Translations under genes and position numbers: made by a program
Shown: in pieces, positions 1-8,464 of the stretch
How the letters are laid out: each line of letters opens with the position of its first letter
Numbering within the stretch: position 1 is the stretch's first letter
DNA from: Pseudofulvimonas gallinarii
GTDB taxonomy: Bacteria > Pseudomonadota > Gammaproteobacteria > Xanthomonadales > UBA2363
DNA: 64,000 nt
Direction: 5' to 3'
Assembly: GCF_004343305.1 (NCBI RefSeq)
Contig: NZ_SMAF01000005.1
Coordinates: 62,001 to 126,000 of the forward strand
Notes under the pieces: generated by a model
What the model was told of the DNA's origin: nothing
The model's input: only the letters and a program-made list of their open reading frames with translations
The model's database searches: none

Positions 1-527
1 TCGAAATACTCGTCGGCCGTCGCCGCCCAGGCGGTCGGGAAATCGATCACCGGCAGGCCGACCAGGGCGCGGAAGCCGTGCCGGCGATAGGTCGCCGCCA
101 TCACGTCGGGGAAGAAATAGTTCTCGTTGCAGCAGGTCGTGCCGCCACGCAGCATTTCCGCGATCGCCAGTTCGACGCCGTCACGCACGAACTCCGGGCC
201 GATGACGCGCGCCTCGGTGGGCCAGATGTGCTGGTTCAGCCACACCATCAACGGCGTGTCGTCGGCCAGGCCACGCAGCAGCGTCATCGGATTGTGGTTG
301 TGCGCATTGACCAGGCCTGGCATCAAGGCATGGCCGGCGAGACGGACATGTTCGTCGGCGTCATAGCGCGCCTGCGCATCTGTGGCGGGCAGCACCGCCA
401 CGATGGCGCCGTCGTGAACGGCGACCGCCTGGCCGGACAGGGCCGCGACCGACGGTTCCACCTGGATCAGCCATTCCGGTTCGACCAGCAGGTCGACGCG
501 GGTCTTCGGATCAGTCTGGTTTGTCAT
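1..527 (-). CDS. TRZ/ATZ-family amidohydrolase, N-terminal part (runs off left edge)
   Basis: The gene reads leftward and only its first 175 residues are in the window. After an N-terminal beta-sandwich half (about residues 10-65) comes the motif VNAHNHNPM, whose H76 and H78 form the first metal-binding His-x-His of the amidohydrolase superfamily. The following ENYFFPD and DEYFE stretches fit TRZ/ATZ hydrolases. Relatives of this type deaminate 5'-methylthioadenosine or S-adenosylhomocysteine (MtaD), so a purine-salvage role is likely, but the later catalytic residues are outside the window and the substrate cannot be fixed. The ATG at 525-527 is the only reasonable start. No gene is evident in the 291 bp between it and efp. 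Confidence 0.85.
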   Translation of the reverse strand, partial: MTNQTDPKTRVDLLVEPEWLIQVEPSVAALSGQAVAVHDGAIVAVLPATDAQARYDADEHVRLAGHALMPGLVNAHNHNPMTLLRGLADDTPLMVWLNQHIWPTEARVIGPEFVRDGVELAIAEMLRGGTTCCNENYFFPDVMAATYRRHGFRALVGLPVIDFPTAWAATADEYF

Positions 528-818
528 CGCGCAATTCTACGTGATGACCCGCAGGCTCGCCGGTCCGAAGCCGAACGGCGGCTGCATGAGGCGCCCACGG
601 CGAACGGAGACGCCGCGGCGATTCTTCGCGGACATGCCGCCCGTCCCACCCTGAGGTGTGGCGGCGGTTGCGGGTAATGATGCTCGCCCGTTGGGCCGTG
701 CCTGCTTAACGGGGCGCGCCACCCCGGCGCGCTGGACGTTCCGCTGGCGGCACCGTCCTTCGTCGCACCAGACGCGTGACCGCGCCCGATGCTGGTGAAC
801 CCGTTGTTCGCGGCGGGC

Positions 819-1388
819 TTACTTGCCGACGCGCGAGACGTAGGCACCCGTGCGGGTGTCGATCTTGATCATCTCGTTGTTCTCGACGAACAGCGGGACG
901 CGCACGGTGGCGCCGGTTTCCAGCTTGGCCGGCTTGCCGCCGCCGCTGGCGGTATCGCCACGCACGCCCGGATCGGTCTCGACGATCTGCAGTTCGACGA
1001 AATTCGGCGGCGTCACCGAGATCGGCACGCCGTTGTACAGCGTCACCACGCATTCTTCCTCGCCCTTCAGCCACTGCGCGGCTTCGCCCATGGCGGCGGC
1101 GTCGGCCTGGTACTGCTCGAAGGATTCCTGCTGCATGAAGTGCCAGTACTCGCCGTCGGAATACAGGTACTGCATGTCGGTGTCGATGACGTCGGCGCCC
1201 TCGACCGAGTCGCTGGACTTCATCGTCTTCTCGGTCGTGCGACCGTTCTTCAGGTTGCGGATCTTGATGCGGGTGAAGGCCTGGCCCTTGCCCGGCTTGA
1301 TGAAGTCCGCTTCGACGATGACATAGGGTTCGCCATCGACCAGGATCTTCAGTCCGGTCTTGACGTCGTTCAGGCCGTAGGTCGCCAT
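819..1388 (-). CDS. efp: Elongation factor P
   Basis: EF-P binds ribosomes stalled at polyproline stretches and helps form the peptide bond. The 189-residue protein has the usual length (188 in E. coli) and three beta-barrel domains. The loop KPGKGQAF carries K34, the lysine that EpmA/EpmB modify with beta-lysine in enterobacteria and relatives. A lysine here, rather than the arginine of the EarP system, agrees with epmB being the divergent neighbour. The start at 1388 is preceded by GGAG at about 6 nt, which decides against a TTG-type extension to 1478. The 77-bp gap to epmB must hold both promoters. Confidence 0.97.
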   Translation of the reverse strand: MATYGLNDVKTGLKILVDGEPYVIVEADFIKPGKGQAFTRIKIRNLKNGRTTEKTMKSSDSVEGADVIDTDMQYLYSDGEYWHFMQQESFEQYQADAAAMGEAAQWLKGEEECVVTLYNGVPISVTPPNFVELQIVETDPGVRGDTASGGGKPAKLETGATVRVPLFVENNEMIKIDTRTGAYVSRVGK

Positions 1389-1432
1389 AGGTGCTCCAAT
1401 TGGAATCGAATGGGGTCGGGGCGGCCGGACGC

Positions 1433-1438
1433 TACAAT
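1433..1438 (+). promoter_or_regulatory. -10 element of epmB promoter (TACAAT)
   Basis: TACAAT matches the sigma70 -10 consensus at 5 of 6 positions and lies 28 bp before the epmB ATG, giving a leader of about 20 nt. No convincing -35 hexamer is seen. The same GGCTACAAT/GCTACAAT form recurs before tRNA-Lys at 55110. Confidence 0.45.
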
Positions 1439-1465
1439 GCGCCCCAGCCCGCCGCCAGACCGCCC

Positions 1466-2467
1466 ATGATACCTGCAAGCCCGTTCACCCCGCAGCCCGA
1501 CTGGCGGATTGCCTGGCGCAACGCCCTGACCGAACCGCTGCCGCTGCTGGAGAGGCTGGGCCTGGGCCATCTTGCCGGGCAACTGCTGCCCGCCGGCGAC
1601 ACCGGTTTTCCCATGCGGGTGCCGGAAAGCTACGTGCGCCGCATGCGCCATGGGGATCCGACCGATCCGCTGCTGCGCCAGGTGCTGCCCGGCGCCGCCG
1701 AGCTGGTCGACCGGACCGGATACGTCGATGACGCCGTCGGCGACCTCGCCGCCCGCCGCACGCCGGGCGTCATCCACAAGTACCACGGGCGCGTGCTGCT
1801 GATCGCCACCGGGGCCTGCGCCGTCAACTGCCGCTACTGTTTCCGCCGCCATTTTCCCTACAGCGAGGAACTGGCGGCACGCGAACGCTGGCGCGCGGCG
1901 CTCGACTACATCGCATCCGATGCGTCCATCGGCGAAGTCATCCTGTCCGGGGGTGACCCGCTGGCGCTGGGCACGGCGAAGCTCGCCGAGCTGACCGACG
2001 GACTGGCGCGCATCGGCCATGTCCGCCAGCTGCGGATCCACAGCCGGCTGCCCATCGTCCTGCCCGAGCGGGTCGACAACGGCCTGCTCGCCTGGCTTCG
2101 CGCCCTGCCGTGGCCGGTCGCCGTCGTCGTCCACGCCAACCATGGCAACGAGATCGACGACGAGGTCGGCGATGTGCTGCTGGCCCTGCGCCAGGCCGGC
2201 GCGACGATGCTCAACCAGGCGGTCCTGCTGGCTGGCGTCAACGACGACGCCGATGTCCTGGCCACGCTCAGCGAACGCCTGTACGGCGCCGGCACGCTGC
2301 CCTACTACCTGCACCTGCTGGACCGCGTGCGCGGCGTGGGGCATTTCGAGGTCGATGCCGGAACCGCGCGCCAGCTGCACGCCGCGCTCCTGGCGCGCCT
2401 GCCCGGCTACCTGGTTCCGCGCCTCGTCCGGGAAATTCCCGGCGAGCGCTCCAAGACACCATTGTGA
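1466..2467 (+). CDS. epmB: EF-P beta-lysylation protein EpmB (lysine 2,3-aminomutase-like)
   Basis: EpmB is a radical-SAM, PLP-dependent enzyme that converts (S)-alpha-lysine to (R)-beta-lysine for attachment to EF-P. The 333-residue product matches the short EpmB type (342 in E. coli), lacking the C-terminal extension of catabolic lysine 2,3-aminomutases. The cluster CAVNCRYC provides Cys118, Cys122 and Cys125 for the [4Fe-4S]-SAM centre, followed by RRHFPY as in EpmB proteins. The segment [13 protein letters not shown] is the SAM-binding region. The ATG at 1466 is chosen because WRIAWRNA begins the conserved part just after it. It is divergent from its substrate gene efp; epmA and epmC are not in the window. 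Confidence 0.93.
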   Translation: MIPASPFTPQPDWRIAWRNALTEPLPLLERLGLGHLAGQLLPAGDTGFPMRVPESYVRRMRHGDPTDPLLRQVLPGAAELVDRTGYVDDAVGDLAARRTPGVIHKYHGRVLLIATGACAVNCRYCFRRHFPYSEELAARERWRAALDYIASDASIGEVILSGGDPLALGTAKLAELTDGLARIGHVRQLRIHSRLPIVLPERVDNGLLAWLRALPWPVAVVVHANHGNEIDDEVGDVLLALRQAGATMLNQAVLLAGVNDDADVLATLSERLYGAGTLPYYLHLLDRVRGVGHFEVDAGTARQLHAALLARLPGYLVPRLVREIPGERSKTPL

Positions 2468-2478
2468 CGGCCGTCACG
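2463..2478. promoter_or_regulatory. CRP/Clp-type binding site (TGTGA-N6-TCACG)
   Basis: TGTGA at 2463-2467 and TCACG at 2474-2478 are separated by six bases, matching 9 of 10 positions of the CRP/Clp consensus TGTGA-N6-TCACA. The core GTGACGGCCGTCAC is a perfect 14-bp palindrome. It overlaps the epmB stop codon and lies 131 bp before the fimX-like ATG, roughly 45 bp upstream of the start site predicted from the hexamers at 2481-2509. In Xanthomonas the CRP homologue Clp responds to cyclic di-GMP, which would fit the downstream gene. The identity of the regulator is inferred. Confidence 0.55.
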
Positions 2479-2480
2479 CA

Positions 2481-2509
2481 TTGTCGTGACTGGCTTTCCC
2501 AGACAAAAT
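2481..2509 (+). promoter_or_regulatory. Candidate sigma70 promoter of the fimX-like gene
   Basis: TTGTCG (2481-2486) and CAAAAT (2504-2509) are spaced by 17 bp and each match the consensus at 4 of 6 positions. A second A/T-rich alternative (CATACT, 2515-2520) lies just downstream. The weak hexamers fit activation from the CRP/Clp site immediately upstream. Confidence 0.4.
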
Positions 2510-2608
2510 CTGTACATACTGCGCATACCTGCGGCAGCGAAGGATGCGCTGGCCGATGATCGTGGCGGCTTGGCGCCACGATAAACCTGCCTGGGAGCCC
2601 ATGCCCTC

Positions 2609-4672
2609 ATGTCGACGACGCCTCTCCGCATCTGCTTCGTGGATGACCAGCTTGAGGACGCCGAACGCCTCGTCAGCGTGCTGCGCAACGCCGGGCTGGC
2701 CGTACGTCCCAACCACGCACGCGACAGCGAAACGCTGGCCGAACTGCTGGCCGGCGACGTTCCGGACATGATCCTCGCCGCCCTGCCCGGCCCGATCAGC
2801 CTGACGGAGATCACCGACCAGATCGGCAAGGCCGGCAAGGACATCGCCGTCATCGCGCTGACCGACAAGATGGACACCGACGTGCGCCTGCATGCGTTCG
2901 ACGAAGGCGCCATCGCCGTCGAGCTGCGCCAGCCGGCGCTGGTGGTGTCCGTCGTCAAACGCCAGTTCGAACAGCTGCGCACCCGCCGCGACGTCCGCCG
3001 GCTGGAAACGGCGCTGCGCGAGAGCGAACGCCGCTGCGACGCCCTGCTTGACAGCTCGCGCGATCCGATCGCCTACGTGCACGAAGGCATGCACATCCGT
3101 GCCAACCGCGCCTATCTGGAAATGTTCGGCTTCGAGGAATTCGAGGACATCGAAAGCCAGCCGCTGCTCGACCTGATCGCGCCGGCCGACGCCGACAAGT
3201 TCAAGCAGCTGCTCAAGCGCCTCGCAAAGGGCGAGCCGCCGCCGGACCACCTTGAACTGCACTTGCGGCAGCAGAACGGCGAGCTGTTTCCCGGCCGCAT
3301 GGAATTCTCCAGCGCCACCTATGCCGGCGAACACTGCCTGCAGCTGGTGATCCGCAAGCCGCAGGCCGACCCGGCGCTGGCTGCCGAGCTGACGCGCCTG
3401 AAGGAGCGCGACCTCGTCACCGAGCTGTTCAACCGCGTCTATTTCACCGGCCTGCTCGAAAAGGCCGCCGACGAGGCCGCCGGTGGCAAGCGCAACCATG
3501 GCGTCCTGCTGATCGAACCGGACAACTTCGCCAACGTGCTGGCCAATATCGGTGTCGGCCAGGGCGACCTGCTGCTCGCCGACCTTGCCAAGGCTGTGGT
3601 GAACATCCTCGACGGAAACGATGTCGCCGCACGCTTCGGCGACCACCAGTTCGCCGTGCTGACGCCGAGCGCCAACGTCGACACCGCCAAGGCGCTGGCC
3701 GAGCGCCTGCGCCAGCGCATCAGCGACCACATCTTCGAGGTCGGACAGAGCTCAGTGTCGCTGACCCTCAGCGTCGGTGGTGCCCTGCTGTGCGAAAAGC
3801 TCAATCGCGTGCCTGCCCTGCTCAACCAGGCTTCGTCCAGCCTGCGCACCGCGCTTGACGAAGGCGGCAACCGCGTCAATGTCCATGACCCGTATGCGGA
3901 GGAGCGCGCCGAATCGACGCGCAACGCGCACTGGCTGAAGCTGGTTAAGGAAGCACTGGCGCAGGAAGACGGCTTCGCGCTGTTCTTCCAGCCGGTGGTC
4001 TGCCTGCAGGGCGGCGTCGGTGATTACCATGAAGTCCTGCTGCGCATGAACAGCCCGCGTGGCGAGATCCTGCCCAGCTACTTCCTGCCGGCGGCGCAGC
4101 AGGCAGGCCTGATGGCGCAGATCGACCGCTGGGTGATCCTGCACGCGATACGCAAGCTGCTGACCTTCGGCAAGAAACCGCCGACACTGTTCGTCAGCCT
4201 GAGCAGCGACACGCTCGAGGACGAGACCTTCCCGGGTTGGCTGGCCGAGCAGATCAAGGTGCACCGGATTTCCGGTGACCGCCTGGTGCTGCAGCTCTCC
4301 GAGAGCGAGGCGGCGACCAGTGTCAAGCCGCTGAAGGCCCTGCTGCACCACCTCACGCAGCTGCGCATCGGCTTCGCGATCAAGGACTTCGGTGCCGGCC
4401 TGGCGTCCTACCAGTTGCTCAAGCACGTTCCGGCCCAGTACCTGAAGATCGACAAGAACTACCTGGCCGACTTCGCCGGCAACACCGAGTTCCAGAAGAA
4501 GGTCACGGAGATCTGCGAGAAGGCGCACGCCAGCAACATGATGGTCATCGCCCCGCACGTTGCCGACATGGCCAGCGTAAGCGTGCTCTACCAGTGCGGC
4601 GTGAACTTCGTCCAGGGCAATTTCCTGCACGAACCCGCCAAGGACACGCCGCAGGCGGTCAACGCCGCCTGA
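2609..4672 (+). CDS. fimX: FimX-like degenerate REC-PAS-GGDEF-EAL protein
   Basis: The 687-residue protein has FimX length (691 in Pseudomonas aeruginosa) and domain order: receiver-like (about 1-125), PAS (about 140-255), GGDEF (about 270-430), EAL (about 440-675). All catalytic signatures are degenerate. The receiver has PDMILAALPG with no acceptor aspartate, the GGDEF site reads FGDHQ (343-347), and the EAL site reads EVL (475-477), as in FimX. In FimX the EAL domain binds cyclic di-GMP without hydrolysing it and controls type IV pilus assembly through PilZ and PilB. The loop KDFGAGLASY and the C-terminal QGNFLHEP are retained. GGAG lies about 12 nt before the ATG. No pilus gene is in the window, so twitching control is inferred from architecture. 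Confidence 0.85.
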   Translation: MSTTPLRICFVDDQLEDAERLVSVLRNAGLAVRPNHARDSETLAELLAGDVPDMILAALPGPISLTEITDQIGKAGKDIAVIALTDKMDTDVRLHAFDEGAIAVELRQPALVVSVVKRQFEQLRTRRDVRRLETALRESERRCDALLDSSRDPIAYVHEGMHIRANRAYLEMFGFEEFEDIESQPLLDLIAPADADKFKQLLKRLAKGEPPPDHLELHLRQQNGELFPGRMEFSSATYAGEHCLQLVIRKPQADPALAAELTRLKERDLVTELFNRVYFTGLLEKAADEAAGGKRNHGVLLIEPDNFANVLANIGVGQGDLLLADLAKAVVNILDGNDVAARFGDHQFAVLTPSANVDTAKALAERLRQRISDHIFEVGQSSVSLTLSVGGALLCEKLNRVPALLNQASSSLRTALDEGGNRVNVHDPYAEERAESTRNAHWLKLVKEALAQEDGFALFFQPVVCLQGGVGDYHEVLLRMNSPRGEILPSYFLPAAQQAGLMAQIDRWVILHAIRKLLTFGKKPPTLFVSLSSDTLEDETFPGWLAEQIKVHRISGDRLVLQLSESEAATSVKPLKALLHHLTQLRIGFAIKDFGAGLASYQLLKHVPAQYLKIDKNYLADFAGNTEFQKKVTEICEKAHASNMMVIAPHVADMASVSVLYQCGVNFVQGNFLHEPAKDTPQAVNAA

Positions 4673-4695
4673 TTCCCCGGTTTTCCTTCCTGCGG

Positions 4696-4721
4696 CGCGC
4701 GGACCGGCAACGGTCCGCGCG
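4696..4721 (+). terminator. Strong hairpin after fimX-like gene, GCAA loop
   Basis: A perfect 11-bp GC-rich stem (4696-4706 with 4711-4721) closes a GCAA tetraloop 24 nt after the fimX-like stop codon. There is no T-run after it. It separates fimX from lptD and probably acts as a terminator or 3'-end stabiliser. Confidence 0.65.
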
Positions 4722-4736
4722 AAGCGGCCTGATTGA

Positions 4737-7058
4737 GTGCCCGCGGCCGCTGTGCCATCTTACGTCGCCCTGAGCCTGCCGACCCCGACCTTGCGCCGCC
4801 TCCACGACGTCTTCCCGCTGGCCACGCTGGCCGCCGCCATCGCCGTCTCCCTGGCTGCCCCGCAGGCCGTGGCACAGGACCTCTGCGCACCCGATGACGA
4901 GGATTGCAGGGTCGAGCGCCGCCGTTACGCGCTCTGCCGCGTCAATCGCCTGCTCGACTTCCATGTTCCCGGGCTGCCGCCGGCGGAGTTGCGCGAGCAG
5001 AGTGAAACGCTGATCGACGGCGCCCGCTTCGACATCAGCGATCGCGAGCGCGTGCGCATCGAGGGCGATGTAAAAGTCGAGCGCGCCGACCAGCTGCTGC
5101 GCACCGGCAGCCTGGAATACGACACCGCCACCGGCGCCTACAGCGTCGCTTCGCGCATGACCTACCAGGACAGCGGCCTGCTACTGTCGGCCGACAGCGG
5201 CAGCGGCAACCTGGAGACCAGCACCGCCGACCTCAACGGCGTGCGCTACCAGTTCCTCGGTTCGCGCGGAAACGGCCAGGCCGAGCGGATCCAGTTGCTG
5301 GATCCGGAACGCTCGCGCATGGAACAGATGCGCTTCTCGACCTGCGACATCGATGACCCGGACTGGGAGCTGCGTGCCCGCCGCATCGACATCGACCAGG
5401 AAAAGGGCATCGGTACGGCGCGCGGCGCCACGCTGCGTTTCCTCGGCGTGCCGCTCCTCTACATTCCCTATGGCCAGTTCCCGATCGACGAGCGCCGCAA
5501 GTCGGGTCTGCTGCTGCCGACGATCAGCCGTTCCAACAATGGCGGCGTCGACTTCATGCTGCCGTATTACCTGAACCTGGCGCCGAACTACGACCTGACG
5601 CTGTCGCCGCGCATCATCAGCGAGCGCGGCTACATGATGGGCGCGGAATTCCGCTACCTGATGGCACCCGGACACAACGGCCAGGTGTATGGAACCTACC
5701 TACCGGACGACGAGAAATACCGCGACAGCCGCGGTTATTTCGAATGGCGCCACCACAGCCGTCTCGGTCCGCAGTGGTGGTTCAACGCCGACATCCGACA
5801 GGTGTCCGATGACCGCTACTTCGAGGATTTCGGCGACTCGCTGAGCATTGCCGCGACCAGCGTGCTGCCCTCGCGCGCCGGCGTGTACGGACGCGGCAAC
5901 TGGTGGGACGCCGCCATCACGCTGGACGCCTACAAGATCACCGATCCGCTGATTCCGCGTTCCGCCGAACCGTATCGCCGCCTGCCGCGCATCACCTTCG
6001 ACGCCAGCGACCGATTCGCCGGAAACCTCGAAGCCGGCATCGACAGCGAACTGGTGCACTTCGACAAGAACGACGGCCCGCAGCAGGGCACGCGCCTTGA
6101 CCTGTATCCGTACATCGCCATGCCCGTCGAACGCGCCGGCTGGTTCGTGCGGCCGGAGCTGGGCTGGCGGCAGACGCATTACGACTACGACCTCGGCCAG
6201 GGCGGCCGCAGCGCCAGCCGCGGATTGCCGATCTTCAGCCTCGACAGCGGCCTGGTGTTCGAGCGACCGGTGGACTGGTTCGGCCGCGACTGGCTGCAGA
6301 CGCTGGAACCGCGCCTGTACTACCTCAACGTGCCCTACGAGGACCAGTCGCAACTGCCGGTCTTCGACACCCAGGCCCTGACCTTCGGCGTCGGCCAGCT
6401 GTTCCGGACCAACCGCTTCGTCGGCGCCGACCGCCAGGGCGACGCCAACCAGGCGACGCTGGCCGTTTCCAGCCGCCTGCTCGATGCCGGGGACGGACGC
6501 GAGCGCGTCAGCGCCACCCTGGGCCAGATCCGCTACTTCCGTGACCAGCGCGTGCAGTTGCCGAACGTGCCGGCCATCGACCATTCGGCGTCCGCCTATG
6601 TCGCCGAGGTGGACCTGCGCCTCAGCGACGACTGGTATGCCGCCGTCGGCACGCAATGGAATCCGGAAACCAGCCGCACCGACCTGTCGAGCTTCCGCCT
6701 GCAGAAGCGGCTGGGCGAGCGCGGCGTCGTCAACTTCGCCTACCGCTACCGCCGCAATTTCCTCGAGCAGGTCGATACCTCTGCCCTTTATGCGCTCAAC
6801 GACCGCTGGCGCCTCATCGGCCGCTGGAACTGGTCCATCCGCGACTCCGCCAGCCTTGAAGCGCTGGCTGGCGTGGAATACGAGAGCTGCTGCTACGCCG
6901 TGCGCCTGCTCGGCCGCCACTACGTCCGCAACGTCGAAGGCGATCGCAGCAACGCGATCTACCTGGAAGTCGAACTCAAGGGCCTGGGTGCGCTCGGCCG
7001 CAAGTCCGAGGACCTGCTGCGCCGTGCTATCTTGGGCTACAGCCGCTACGGCGAGTGA
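4737..7058 (+). CDS. lptD: LPS-assembly outer-membrane protein LptD
   Basis: LptD is the outer-membrane beta-barrel that, with LptE, inserts lipopolysaccharide into the outer leaflet. The 773-residue product has a signal peptide ending near AVAQ (about residue 47), an N-terminal beta-jellyroll starting around DGARFDISDRERV, and a C-terminal barrel. Cysteines in DLCAPDDEDC and the pair in YESCCYAV supply the inter-domain disulfides known for LptD. The GTG at 4737 is used because no in-frame ATG lies before the signal peptide; the true start could differ by a few codons. Downstream comes surA, whose product chaperones LptD folding, then pdxA and rsmA, the classical order. Confidence 0.93.
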   Translation: MPAAAVPSYVALSLPTPTLRRLHDVFPLATLAAAIAVSLAAPQAVAQDLCAPDDEDCRVERRRYALCRVNRLLDFHVPGLPPAELREQSETLIDGARFDISDRERVRIEGDVKVERADQLLRTGSLEYDTATGAYSVASRMTYQDSGLLLSADSGSGNLETSTADLNGVRYQFLGSRGNGQAERIQLLDPERSRMEQMRFSTCDIDDPDWELRARRIDIDQEKGIGTARGATLRFLGVPLLYIPYGQFPIDERRKSGLLLPTISRSNNGGVDFMLPYYLNLAPNYDLTLSPRIISERGYMMGAEFRYLMAPGHNGQVYGTYLPDDEKYRDSRGYFEWRHHSRLGPQWWFNADIRQVSDDRYFEDFGDSLSIAATSVLPSRAGVYGRGNWWDAAITLDAYKITDPLIPRSAEPYRRLPRITFDASDRFAGNLEAGIDSELVHFDKNDGPQQGTRLDLYPYIAMPVERAGWFVRPELGWRQTHYDYDLGQGGRSASRGLPIFSLDSGLVFERPVDWFGRDWLQTLEPRLYYLNVPYEDQSQLPVFDTQALTFGVGQLFRTNRFVGADRQGDANQATLAVSSRLLDAGDGRERVSATLGQIRYFRDQRVQLPNVPAIDHSASAYVAEVDLRLSDDWYAAVGTQWNPETSRTDLSSFRLQKRLGERGVVNFAYRYRRNFLEQVDTSALYALNDRWRLIGRWNWSIRDSASLEALAGVEYESCCYAVRLLGRHYVRNVEGDRSNAIYLEVELKGLGALGRKSEDLLRRAILGYSRYGE

Positions 7059-7074
7059 CGCCGGGAAACCGGCG
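7059..7074 (+). terminator. Intercistronic hairpin between lptD and surA, GAAA loop
   Basis: CGCCGG and CCGGCG form a perfect 6-bp stem around a GAAA tetraloop directly after the lptD stop codon. With no T-run it is more likely an attenuator or mRNA-stability element than a full terminator. Confidence 0.45.
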
Positions 7075-7128
7075 CTCCGGTAAGGTGCCGGCCACCCCGA
7101 CGCATCCATCCCCATACGTCAGCCACAC

Positions 7129-8451
7129 ATGATGACCATGAACGCCCTCAAACGCCTGCTGCTTCCGATCCTGCTGCTGGTCGGCACCAGCGTGTTCGCG
7201 CAAACGCTGGCCACCCAGTCGCTGGACCGCGTCATCGCGGTGGTTGACGACAGCGTGATCCTCCGCAGTGAACTGGACCGCGCGCTCAACAACATCCTCG
7301 CGCAATACAGCGGCCGCAGCGACCAGCTGCCCCCGCGCGATGTCCTCGAGCGCCAGGTGCTGGACCGCATCATCCTCATCAAGCTGCAGGCCACCCGCGC
7401 ACGCGAGACCGGCATCCGCATCAGCGAGGTCGAGGTCGACGGCGCGATCGGCAACGTCGCCAACCAGAACGGCATGACGCTCGACCAGCTGCGTTACTCG
7501 CTGGCGCAGGACGGCTTCAACTACAACGAATTCCGGGAAACCATGCGCGAGGAACTGCTGCTGCAGCGCCTGCGCAGCCGGTTCGTGCAGTCCCAGGTCG
7601 CGGTCAGCGAGAGCGAGATCGACAACCTGCTCGCCAGTGGCCAGCTGCAGCGCGGCGACGTGCACCTGGGCCACATCCTGATCTCGGTCCCGGACAGCGC
7701 CGACGCGGAGACCGTGCAGGTCGGCCGCGAAAAGGCCGAGGGCGTGCGCAAGCTGATCGAGGACGGCATGGATTTCAATGCCGCGGCGATCCGCTACTCG
7801 AATGCCCCGAACGCGCTCGAAGGCGGCGACCTGGGCTGGCGCGCGCTGACCGAGGTTCCGGTCGCGTTTTCGGAGATCGTCGAGCAGATGCGGCCCGGTG
7901 AGGTGACGCCCGCCATCCGCGGTCCCTCGGGCTTCCATATCCTCAAACTGTTCGATCGCCGCGCCCAGTCGCTGCGCATGGTCGAGGAGTTCAACGCCCG
8001 CCACATCATGATCCGCATCGACGAGCTCACGCCCGAGCCTGAAGCAAGGGCGGAGGCCGAGCGTCTGTATGGACTGCTGCAGAACGGCGCCGATTTCGCC
8101 GAACTGGCGCGTGAACATTCCAAGGACCACAACACCGCGCCCCTGGGCGGTGACATGGGCTGGTTCCCGATCGACGGCTATGGCACTGCCGTCGCACACG
8201 AGCTGGGCCATCTGACCGATGGGCAGATCTCGCAGCCGTTCCAGACCGATGTCGGCTGGCACATCCTGCAGCGCCTGGGCTCGCGCGAGCAGGACCGCAC
8301 CGAGGAGCTGATGCGGCGCCAGGCGTCGGAAATGATCCGCACCCGCAAGGCCGAGGAGGAGTACGACCGCTACCTCCGCCAGCTGCGCGGCGAGGCCTAC
8401 ATCGAAAACCGTCTGGCCCGCGGCGCTTCCGCTTCGGACAGCGAAAGCTGA
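7129..8451 (+). CDS. surA: Periplasmic chaperone / peptidyl-prolyl isomerase SurA
   Basis: SurA escorts outer-membrane proteins, LptD among them, across the periplasm. The 440-residue protein (428 in E. coli) starts with a signal peptide ending at SVFAQ. Residues about 25-170 form the N-terminal chaperone module (SLDRVIAVVDDSVILRSEL). Two parvulin domains follow, at about 175-275 (VHLGHILISVP ... GDLGWR) and 285-385 (FNARHIMIRI ... GGDMGWFP), and a C-terminal helix completes the fold. Both parvulin domains keep the His-Ile-(Leu/Met)-Ile core. The tandem start MMTM allows initiation at 7129, 7132 or 7138. pdxA begins 13 bp after the stop, indicating one transcript. Confidence 0.96.
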   Translation: MMTMNALKRLLLPILLLVGTSVFAQTLATQSLDRVIAVVDDSVILRSELDRALNNILAQYSGRSDQLPPRDVLERQVLDRIILIKLQATRARETGIRISEVEVDGAIGNVANQNGMTLDQLRYSLAQDGFNYNEFRETMREELLLQRLRSRFVQSQVAVSESEIDNLLASGQLQRGDVHLGHILISVPDSADAETVQVGREKAEGVRKLIEDGMDFNAAAIRYSNAPNALEGGDLGWRALTEVPVAFSEIVEQMRPGEVTPAIRGPSGFHILKLFDRRAQSLRMVEEFNARHIMIRIDELTPEPEARAEAERLYGLLQNGADFAELAREHSKDHNTAPLGGDMGWFPIDGYGTAVAHELGHLTDGQISQPFQTDVGWHILQRLGSREQDRTEELMRRQASEMIRTRKAEEEYDRYLRQLRGEAYIENRLARGASASDSES

Positions 8452-8464
8452 CCGGACCAGGCCG

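Noticed and set aside
537-722. Small minus-strand frame between the amidohydrolase and efp
   Set aside because: Low-complexity Arg/Pro/Gly translation without a start signal; typical of non-coding high-GC DNA.
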